A stretch of 5,476 nt of DNA. Origin: Tenericutes bacterium 4572_104 (GTDB taxonomy: Bacteria; Bacillota_I; Bacilli_A; Izemoplasmatales; UBA5603). Every line of letters begins with the position of its first letter. Within the stretch, counting starts at the first letter, position 1. This document shows positions 1 to 5,476 of the stretch, piece after piece. The notes beneath the pieces were generated by a model. The model ran no database searches. It worked only from the letters and a program-made list of their open reading frames with translations, and was not told the origin of the DNA. The stretch lies in NCBI GenBank assembly GCA_002084435.1, contig NBLG01000044.1, positions 1-5,476 of the forward strand, written 5' to 3'. The position numbers and the translations under genes are program-made.

Positions 1-17
1 AAATAGGGAGAAATAAT

Positions 18-482
18 ATGGATATAAGCAAAATGTTAGATGCTGAAACAATAAACTTACATTCAGATTCAATAAATAAATATGATGCAATTAAAGAAAT
101 GGCTAACATGTTATATAAGAGTAAAAGAATCAATGATTTAACAAAGTTTATTGAAGATGTATTTAAAAGAGAAAAATTGGAATCTACTAATATGGATATG
201 GGAGTAGCTGTGCCTCATAGTAATTCTATATTTGTAGATAAAACATCAATTGCAATAGTGAGGTTTAAAAAAGAAATTGATTGGGAAGATGGCGGAGAAC
301 CTGTAAGATGTATCTTTTTATTCGCGGTTTCTAAAAATGAAAAAGGGATTACGCATTTAGATATAATAGCAAAAATAGCTGAAATATTAATTGATGATGA
401 TTTTATTGATTTCTTAAATAAAACAGATAATTCAAAAGAGTTAATAAATAAAATAAATGATTTAATAGGGGGTTTAAAATGA
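18..482 (+). CDS. PTS fructose-family (type 2) EIIA component
   Basis: This 154-residue cytoplasmic protein is the IIA phosphoryl carrier of a fructose/mannitol-type PTS permease; it takes phosphate from HPr-His and hands it to the IIB cysteine. The active-site motif GVAVPHS is at residues 62-68, making His67 the phosphorylation site, and a second conserved histidine sits in THL (His113), as in type 2 IIA domains. Length fits a free-standing IIA domain (about 150 residues). The sequence resembles the N-terminal domain of E. coli MngA (spacing from the REKLES stretch to the PH motif, then the second His), as I recall that protein. The ATG at 18 has GGGAG at 6-10, seven bases upstream. It overlaps the IIB gene by four bases (ATGA), implying translational coupling. 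It is the first gene visible; what lies upstream is unknown. Family assignment is firm, but sugar specificity cannot be read from IIA alone. Confidence 0.95.
   Translation: MDISKMLDAETINLHSDSINKYDAIKEMANMLYKSKRINDLTKFIEDVFKREKLESTNMDMGVAVPHSNSIFVDKTSIAIVRFKKEIDWEDGGEPVRCIFLFAVSKNEKGITHLDIIAKIAEILIDDDFIDFLNKTDNSKELINKINDLIGGLK
467..472 (+). promoter_or_regulatory. Ribosome binding site of the IIB gene, inside the IIA gene
   Basis: AGGGGG lies within the last codons of the IIA gene (encoding the Gly-Gly near its C-terminus), six bases before the ATG at 479. It supports the 479 start and the ATGA stop/start overlap. Confidence 0.7.
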
Positions 483-790
483 AAATTGTCGCAGTTACAT
501 CTTGTCCTGTGGGAATGGCTCATACATATATGGCCGCAGCGGCATTAAAAAAAATGGCAAAGAAGTATGGATATGAAATCTTAGTGGAAACACAAGGATC
601 AATGGGTATAAGAAATAAATTAAGTCAATCAGATATTGATTCAGCTGATATTTTTATAAATTCAGCTGATATAACCATAATTGAACAAGAAAGATTTAAT
701 AATATACCTACATACAAAACATCTACTAGCAAAGTTATAAAAAAAGCTAAGGATGTATTTGAAGAAGCAATAGCTATTATTAATAAATAA
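479..790 (+). CDS. PTS fructose-family EIIB component
   Basis: This 103-residue cytoplasmic protein is the IIB subunit, which receives phosphate from IIA on a cysteine and transfers it to the sugar during transport by IIC. It opens with the family signature TSCPVGMAHTYMAA (residues 7-20), with Cys9 as the phosphorylated residue. It continues with the typical VETQGSMGI stretch (36-44) and the ERF motif near residues 71-73. The length is that of a stand-alone fructose-type IIB domain. The Tyr in HTYMAA matches the IIB domain of E. coli MngA as I recall it, where classical fructose IIB usually has Phe; this is weak support for a mannoside rather than a fructose substrate. The start is fixed by the ATGA overlap with the IIA gene and by AGGGGG at 467-472. 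In E. coli this domain is fused to IIA and IIC; here it is separate. Confidence 0.95.
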   Translation: MKIVAVTSCPVGMAHTYMAAAALKKMAKKYGYEILVETQGSMGIRNKLSQSDIDSADIFINSADITIIEQERFNNIPTYKTSTSKVIKKAKDVFEEAIAIINK

Positions 791-823
791 AAATAAAAAT
801 ATATAAAAAAGGAGATTATTCAA

Positions 824-1858
824 ATGAGTAAGACAAAGGAATTTTTTGGAGACATTAGACAACATTTAATGAGCGGTGTTTCATATATGTTGCCAGTAAT
901 TATCATTTATGCATTCTTTATGGTTTTGGGCCAAATGCCTGGACAAGTTGGAGTGTTATGCGCAGATATTAGTGGTGTAGCTAAAACTTTAATTGGTACT
1001 GTTCTTGCGGCTTATATTGCGTATTCAATTGTTGGTAAATTAGCTTTAGCTCCAACATTTGTTGTAGGGTTATTTTCTGATAATTTAGGAATGGGATTCA
1101 TTGGTGGAATCATAGTAGGTCTATTAATGGGTTATATTATTAAATTATTAAAACTGGCTGCTAGTAAGTTTAAACAAGGCCAAGGCAATGATATTTTAAT
1201 GGCGTTTATTATTGTGCCTGTAGTAGCTACTTTAACAGGTGGAGCCCTAATCTACTTTGTAATAGCCGATCCCGTAACTACCGTATTAGATTCGGTATAT
1301 GATTGGTTAGAAAATATGAGCACTGGAAATGCAATATTGATATCAATGATTTTAGGAGCCATGATTGCATTTGATATGGGTGGACCAGTAAATAAAGTCG
1401 CTTATACTTTCGCGATAGCCGCTTCAGACGCTCAGCTATATCATGTAGTAGCTCCAGTACTTACAGCTATAACAATTCCAGTTCTTTCAGTAGGACTAGC
1501 TACTGTAATCTTTAAGAGAAGATATAATGATGAAGAAAAACTAATGGGGAAATCTGCTTTATTCATGAGCATATTTGGCCTAACTGAAGGAGCTATTCCT
1601 TTCGCTGTAATAAATCCTTTTAGAGTTATTCCAGCTCTTATGGCTGGCAGCATGATAGGGGCTGCATTTACATCTATATTTGGCGTTACTAATACTACTG
1701 TAATTCCTTCACTTGTAGGAATTATTCTTGGATCACCTACACTAATAAATACATTATTATATCTATTAGCACATGTTATAGGAGTTACTGTAACAATAGC
1801 TCTATTAATATTATTTAAAGAAAAAGAAACACCTGAATTAGAACAACAAAAAGCTTAA
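824..1858 (+). CDS. PTS fructose-family EIIC membrane permease
   Basis: This 344-residue, very hydrophobic protein is the IIC sugar channel in the cytoplasmic membrane. It binds and translocates the sugar that IIB phosphorylates. Segments likely to span or re-enter the membrane lie at about residues 19-37, 53-70, 90-109, 124-148, 168-186, 205-230, 262-284, 292-306 and 308-331. Family landmarks are LMSGVSYMLP (15-24), DMGGPVNKVAYTFA (184-197) and FGLTEGAIPFA (251-261), the last being the signature of fructose-type IIC; all three have close counterparts in the IIC part of E. coli MngA. The Ala-Gly-Gly that usually follows the first motif is replaced by IIIYAFF. The ATG at 824 has a strong AAAAAAGGAG (805-814) nine bases upstream. 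The 33-bp gap after IIB holds only AT-rich sequence and this site. IIC is complete, with no fused IIA or IIB domain. Confidence 0.95.
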   Translation: MSKTKEFFGDIRQHLMSGVSYMLPVIIIYAFFMVLGQMPGQVGVLCADISGVAKTLIGTVLAAYIAYSIVGKLALAPTFVVGLFSDNLGMGFIGGIIVGLLMGYIIKLLKLAASKFKQGQGNDILMAFIIVPVVATLTGGALIYFVIADPVTTVLDSVYDWLENMSTGNAILISMILGAMIAFDMGGPVNKVAYTFAIAASDAQLYHVVAPVLTAITIPVLSVGLATVIFKRRYNDEEKLMGKSALFMSIFGLTEGAIPFAVINPFRVIPALMAGSMIGAAFTSIFGVTNTTVIPSLVGIILGSPTLINTLLYLLAHVIGVTVTIALLILFKEKETPELEQQKA

Positions 1859-1875
1859 AATGGGAGTTAAATAAA

Positions 1876-4518
1876 ATGAAGATACATATTATTTCACATA
1901 CACATTGGGATAGAGAATGGTATAAACCATTCTCCTATTTCAACGTAAAATTATCATATTTTTTCGATGAACTATTTGAAGTAATGGAGAATAATGATTA
2001 TAAATATTTTATGTTGGATGGACAAATGGTTTTAGTTGAAGACTATCTTCATTTACACCCTGAAAAAAAACAAAAGCTTATAGATTTGGTTAAAAAAGGA
2101 AGATTAATTATAGGGCCTTGGTATAGTCAAACTGATGAAAAAATACCTGATGGTGAATCTTTAATTAGAAATCTATTAATAGGAACTAATATGGCTAAGG
2201 AGTTTGGAAATTATATGAATGTAGGTTATCTTCCAGATTCCTTTGGTCAAAGTTCACAACTGCCACATATATTAACTAGTTGTAATATTCATTATGCCTG
2301 TGTTATGCGTGGAGTTCCCACTCATAAATTAAATAAAACTGAATTTCTTTGGGAAGGATTAAACAAAGATAGAATAGTAACAATTGCTTTAACAAAGGGA
2401 TATTCCAACGGTATGTTTTTGCCTAAAACTCAAGATAAAATAGCTTTAAGAATTGATAAAGCAGTTAAAGAGTTAATGCTTATAGGAAATAAAAAACACG
2501 CTCTAGTTATGAACGGAGTAGATCATCAATTTCCTCAATTACAGATTTCTGATTTTATCAAAAATCATAATAATGATGAAAATAAATATATACATTCAAC
2601 CTTAGAAAATTATGCATATGAAATAGATATTGAAGATCTTGATGTAATTAAAGGTGAAATGATTTATCCGATAACAAATAGAGTTCATACAAGTATGGCT
2701 TCTACGAGAATGCGCCAGAAGAAACTAAATAGAAAAATGGAAAGATTATTAGAAAATACTGTAGAACCACTATCTGTATTGGCTTGGGCAAATAATGCAA
2801 TATATCCTTATGAATTAATAAATGATGCGTGGAAAAAACTTTTAAAAAATCAAATACATGATAGTATTTCAGGTTGTTGCGTTGATGAAGTTCACCGAGA
2901 TATTGATGGGATTTATAGAAATATCGAATCTACATGCGTTACATTAAAAAACCAATATTCAAGAGCTATAGCTTATAAAATATCGGATAAAGATTTAATA
3001 TTGGTTGTTTTTAATGATTCTATGATTAAAGGTAAACAAATTGTTAAAGCTACAGTATTTTGTGATAGTGATCATTTTATTTTAAAAGATAGTTCAGACA
3101 AAGAAGTAGAATATACTGTTGAAAATAAAGAAAAAATAGATGCGGCTAATTTAAGTATATGGACCTTATATTTAGATACACCTTGTTTAATAAATAAATT
3201 CAATATTTCTTTTGAAGTAAATTTTGAATTTAATTATGGATATATTATCTATCATATAATTGAATCTAAAAAACCAAAAAAGATAAATAAAGCTATAGAA
3301 GTAAAATCAAATATAATGGAAAATGACTTTTCTGTAATCACGATAAACCAAAATGGAACATTTGATTTATTTGATAAAACCACAAAAAAAACATTCGAGA
3401 ATTTGAATATGATTGAAGATTTGGCAGACACAGGAGATACGTATAATTTTTGTCCTTTAAAAGGGGATAAACCAATTAATAATTTAAGCGTAGATAATTC
3501 TATTATTAGTATAAAAAAATATCTAAATAAAACAGTAGCCAAAATATCATATAATCTATATATACCAAAACAATTATCTAAAGATAATTTATCAAGATCA
3601 AAAGATAAAATAAAACAAGAAATACATACTAAAATTATTTTATATAATAGTATAAAAAGAATTGATATTGAAACTAAAATCAACAATTTAGCTCTTGATC
3701 ATAGAATGAGAGTTATCTTTCCTACTGGTATAGAATCTCAATATTCGTTCGCTGAAACACAATTTGGGACAATCAAAAGAAATAATACACCTGAAGGTTT
3801 CAAAACTTGGAAAGAGAATCATTGGGCAGAACAACCTTTACCAATATATTCCCAACAAAAATTCGTTGATATTTGTAATGACTTATATGGATTCGCCGTA
3901 ATGAACAAAGGATTAACTGAATATGAAATATATAATGTAAAAAACGATTCTCAAATCGCAATTACTTTATTTAGAGGAGTAGGTTATTTAGGAAAAGAAA
4001 ACTTAGAAGTAAGACCAGGAAGACCATCTGGAATGCATATACCAACACCAAATGCAGAAGAACTAGGTGAAATAATTTCTGAATATAGCATTATAGTTCA
4101 CGAAGGAAATGTTGATGAAGCTAATATCGCTAAAATTGCTACCGTTTATAACAATCAAGCAACAGTAGCCCAAAATAGAATTAAACTAACGGCAATAGAA
4201 GATAAATATAGTGAAATGTTAAAATTATTTGATATTGAAAGGATTCAAGATAGAATAACAAAGAAATTAAATACTTTAAAAGGAATAAATTATGAACTTT
4301 TTTCAATAGATTCAGAAAATCTAATTGTTTCAGCTTTAAAAAAAGCAGAAATAGAAGATGCGATTATTTTAAGAATCTATAATCCAAAAGCAAAAAATGA
4401 ACAGCCAACTAAGATAAAATTTAATTTAGATATACAAAAAGTATATGATTGTGATTTCTTAGAAAATAATATAAAAGGATATAGCGCTAAAACATATAAA
4501 TTATATATAAATGCATAA
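1876..4518 (+). CDS. mngB: Glycoside hydrolase family 38, MngB-like (phospho)mannosylglycerate hydrolase / alpha-mannosidase
   Basis: This 880-residue retaining alpha-mannosidase has no signal peptide or membrane segment, so it acts in the cytoplasm on what the PTS imports. GH38 zinc and catalytic residues are present. HTHWDREW (8-15) gives zinc ligands His10 and Asp12. YLPDSFGQS (118-126) gives Asp121, the nucleophile and zinc ligand by analogy with Golgi mannosidase II. QIHDSISGCC (326-335) gives His328. Asp216 in NGVDHQFP is a candidate general acid (inference). Similarity to E. coli MngB (877 residues, from memory) runs end to end: STRM (276-279), DHRMRV (608-613), ETQFG (626-630), RGVGYLGKENL (700-710), RPGRPSG (713-719), and SALKKAE (819-825) followed by ILRIYNP. 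The start at 1876 follows GGGAG at 1862-1866. MngB cleaves 2-O-(6-phospho-mannosyl)-glycerate to mannose-6-phosphate and glycerate; the neighbouring PTS fits this. The exact substrate is inferred, and another phosphorylated alpha-mannoside is possible. Confidence 0.9.
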   Translation: MKIHIISHTHWDREWYKPFSYFNVKLSYFFDELFEVMENNDYKYFMLDGQMVLVEDYLHLHPEKKQKLIDLVKKGRLIIGPWYSQTDEKIPDGESLIRNLLIGTNMAKEFGNYMNVGYLPDSFGQSSQLPHILTSCNIHYACVMRGVPTHKLNKTEFLWEGLNKDRIVTIALTKGYSNGMFLPKTQDKIALRIDKAVKELMLIGNKKHALVMNGVDHQFPQLQISDFIKNHNNDENKYIHSTLENYAYEIDIEDLDVIKGEMIYPITNRVHTSMASTRMRQKKLNRKMERLLENTVEPLSVLAWANNAIYPYELINDAWKKLLKNQIHDSISGCCVDEVHRDIDGIYRNIESTCVTLKNQYSRAIAYKISDKDLILVVFNDSMIKGKQIVKATVFCDSDHFILKDSSDKEVEYTVENKEKIDAANLSIWTLYLDTPCLINKFNISFEVNFEFNYGYIIYHIIESKKPKKINKAIEVKSNIMENDFSVITINQNGTFDLFDKTTKKTFENLNMIEDLADTGDTYNFCPLKGDKPINNLSVDNSIISIKKYLNKTVAKISYNLYIPKQLSKDNLSRSKDKIKQEIHTKIILYNSIKRIDIETKINNLALDHRMRVIFPTGIESQYSFAETQFGTIKRNNTPEGFKTWKENHWAEQPLPIYSQQKFVDICNDLYGFAVMNKGLTEYEIYNVKNDSQIAITLFRGVGYLGKENLEVRPGRPSGMHIPTPNAEELGEIISEYSIIVHEGNVDEANIAKIATVYNNQATVAQNRIKLTAIEDKYSEMLKLFDIERIQDRITKKLNTLKGINYELFSIDSENLIVSALKKAEIEDAIILRIYNPKAKNEQPTKIKFNLDIQKVYDCDFLENNIKGYSAKTYKLYINA

Positions 4519-4525
4519 AGAGGAG
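4517..4525 (+). promoter_or_regulatory. Ribosome binding site that fixes the HPr start at 4532
   Basis: AAAGAGGAG ends six bases before the ATG at 4532. An upstream in-frame ATG at 4511 would sit inside the GH38 gene, with no Shine-Dalgarno in front of it and with this site inside its own coding sequence. The site therefore selects the downstream start. It overlaps the last two bases of the GH38 stop codon. Confidence 0.85.
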
Positions 4526-4531
4526 ACTAAA

Positions 4532-4789
4532 ATGATATCAAGAAAAGTTATAATTAATAGTTTAGTAGGATTACATGCAAGACCTGCATCTGTTTTTTCA
4601 AGAACAGCTAAAAAATATGAAAGTAAAGTTAGGGTAAAATATAAAAATAAAGAAGTAAACGGAAAATCAGCGATTCATTTAATCTCTTTGAATGCAAAAT
4701 ATGGAGTGGAAATAGAAATAATAGTTGATGGACCTGATGAATCAAAAGCACTTGATGAATTATGCTTAATTTTAGAAAAAGAAGAGTAA
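4532..4789 (+). CDS. ptsH: HPr-family phosphocarrier protein
   Basis: This 85-residue small cytoplasmic protein relays phosphate from Enzyme I to IIA. The active-site motif GLHARPAS is at residues 13-20, placing the phosphorylated histidine at position 15, exactly the canonical HPr number; the longer start at 4511 would put it at 22 and lacks a ribosome site. Length matches typical HPr (85-88). Ser46, the site of HPr kinase in Gram-positives, is kept in NGKSAIHLISLN (43-54). However, the flanking patch differs from the usual SIMGVMSLG: Ala47, Ile48, His49 and Asn54 replace Ile, Met, Gly and Gly. That patch contacts HPr kinase and CcpA in known HPr proteins, so regulation may be weakened. Keeping His15 argues against a Crh-type regulator. 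It lies 13 bp after the GH38 gene and 12 bp before Enzyme I. It may be the cell's only HPr or an operon-dedicated paralogue; the window cannot tell. Confidence 0.93.
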   Translation: MISRKVIINSLVGLHARPASVFSRTAKKYESKVRVKYKNKEVNGKSAIHLISLNAKYGVEIEIIVDGPDESKALDELCLILEKEE

Positions 4790-4792
4790 GGA
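4788..4792 (+). promoter_or_regulatory. Ribosome binding site of the Enzyme I gene
   Basis: AAGGA overlaps the last two bases of the HPr stop codon and lies nine bases before the ATG at 4802. It is weaker than the other sites in the operon, and its overlap with the HPr stop suggests that translation of the two genes is coupled. Confidence 0.6.
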
Positions 4793-4801
4793 TTGGTAAA
4801 T

Positions 4802-5476
4802 ATGATTGTTGAAGGCATAGGAGTTAGTATTGGGATATCTATAGGTAGAGTTTTCAAAATTGAAAATGCTAAACTAGAAATATCACCAAATTTAATAGAA
4901 AATGTAGATGATGAAATCAATAAATTTCATCGTGTTGTTAAAGATGTAATAAAAGACTTACAAGAACTAAGAAATAAAACAGCCAAAGAAATAGATGAAT
5001 CACACGCTAAAATATTCGATGCTCATATAGAATTTGCTGATGATCCTGAACTCTTAGAACAGGTAGAAGATTTAATAAAAGAAAAAAAATATAACAGTGC
5101 ATATGCCTTAAAAGAAGTTTCAGAATCCTTTATTGAATTATTTAATAGTATGGATGATGAATATTTAAAAGACAGAGTAAACGATTTTAAAGATGTTATT
5201 AATAAAATAACTTCTTATTTGTTAGGATATAATAATAGCAATATAAAATCCATTAACAAAAGAGTAATAATAGTAGCTAATGATTTATCCCCAAGCGATT
5301 TAGCACAGATAAACAAAGAAAATGTTGTTGGAATTATAACTGGAACTGGTAGTAGAACTTCTCATATAGCCATAATGAGTAGAAGCTTAAAAATCCCTTC
5401 AATTATAGGGGTAAAGGGAATCATAAATAAAGTTAAAAACAATGACTTAATAATAATTGATGGAAGTAAAGGAATT
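4802..5476 (+). CDS. ptsI: PTS Enzyme I (phosphoenolpyruvate-protein phosphotransferase), 5' part, cut by the window edge
   Basis: The reading frame is open from the ATG to the right edge (225 codons) with no stop, so the protein continues beyond the window; full Enzyme I is about 570 residues. Enzyme I autophosphorylates from PEP and donates to HPr. The visible part begins with the family start IVEGIGVSIGISIGRVF (residues 2-18). It continues with the helical HPr-binding domain (roughly 20-145), including AKIFDAH (69-75), DDPELL (80-85) and SAYALKEV (99-106). It then has the phosphohistidine domain with GSRTSHIAIMSRSL (183-196), where His188 is the phosphorylation site, followed by KIPSIIGV. 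The PEP-binding TIM-barrel domain lies outside. Canonical Enzyme I has Gly-Gly-Arg-Thr-Ser-His; Thr-Gly-Ser here is a mild change. It starts 12 bp after HPr. I see no frameshift; DhaM- or PEP-synthase-like alternatives are unlikely given the N-terminal domain. Confidence 0.94.
   Translation, partial: MIVEGIGVSIGISIGRVFKIENAKLEISPNLIENVDDEINKFHRVVKDVIKDLQELRNKTAKEIDESHAKIFDAHIEFADDPELLEQVEDLIKEKKYNSAYALKEVSESFIELFNSMDDEYLKDRVNDFKDVINKITSYLLGYNNSNIKSINKRVIIVANDLSPSDLAQINKENVVGIITGTGSRTSHIAIMSRSLKIPSIIGVKGIINKVKNNDLIIIDGSKGI

Noticed and set aside
215..523. Open frame of 102 codons on the minus strand
   Set aside because: It is antisense to the IIA gene and the start of the IIB gene, both of which carry clear active-site motifs. 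It has no recognisable domain.
791..823. Possible terminator, promoter or processing site in the largest intergenic gap
   Set aside because: The 33 bp are AT-rich with no GC stem or convincing inverted repeat; they contain only the IIC ribosome site. TATA-like strings are expected at this base composition.
662..865. Minus-strand frame spanning the IIB/IIC gap, resembling a small hydrophobic protein
   Set aside because: It covers the C-terminal part of IIB and the ribosome site and N-terminus of IIC. Its Phe/Leu-rich composition is the reverse complement of A-rich coding sequence.
3252..3686. Open frame of 144 codons on the minus strand
   Set aside because: It lies wholly inside the GH38 gene, whose plus-strand frame matches MngB on both sides. 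The translation is low-complexity Ile/Leu/Phe/Ser, as expected from reading AT-rich Lys/Asn/Asp codons backwards.
1..5476. Mycoplasma-type code (TGA read as tryptophan)
   Set aside because: Conserved tryptophans, such as those in HTHWDREW of the GH38 enzyme, use TGG, and the IIA gene ends properly at TGA (480-482) where the IIB gene starts.
4802..5476. Enzyme I as a truncated or broken gene
   Set aside because: The frame is open to the last base with conserved motifs throughout; it is cut only by the end of the window.
1..5476. Mobile elements, CRISPR arrays, tRNA or rRNA genes
   Set aside because: Almost every base is within one of six coding genes on the plus strand. I see no direct-repeat arrays, transposase motifs or structured RNA in the short gaps.

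Overview
The window is a single, tightly packed plus-strand operon of six genes with no gene on the other strand. Base composition is strongly AT-rich, AGA is the favoured arginine codon, and every start has a GGAG-type Shine-Dalgarno. This suggests a low-GC Gram-positive (Bacillota or a relative such as Erysipelotrichia or Acholeplasma-like Mollicutes). Tryptophan is encoded by TGG at conserved positions and the IIA gene ends in TGA, so the code is standard rather than the Mycoplasma code. I cannot name a genus.

Layout: PTS IIA of the fructose family (18-482), IIB (479-790, ATGA overlap with IIA), IIC (824-1858), a cytoplasmic family-38 glycoside hydrolase resembling mannosylglycerate hydrolase MngB (1876-4518), an HPr-like phosphocarrier (4532-4789), and the N-terminal 225 residues of PTS Enzyme I (4802 to the right edge, cut off). 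Gaps between genes are 33 bp or less. I see no internal promoter or terminator. The operon's promoter and any regulator lie outside the window, as only 17 bp precede the first gene.

How the genes work together (inference from family knowledge): phosphate passes from PEP to Enzyme I (His188), HPr (His15), IIA (His67) and IIB (Cys9), and then to a sugar carried in by IIC. The imported 6-phosphorylated mannoside is then split inside the cell by the GH38 enzyme. In E. coli the equivalent pair is MngA (one fused IIA-IIB-IIC protein) and MngB, which release mannose-6-phosphate and glycerate from mannosylglycerate. Here the transporter is split into three genes, and the cluster also carries its own general PTS proteins, making it a nearly self-contained uptake, phosphorylation and hydrolysis cassette. 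The families are all known. The notable points are the co-located HPr and Enzyme I, the altered surface around Ser46 of HPr, and the unresolved substrate.
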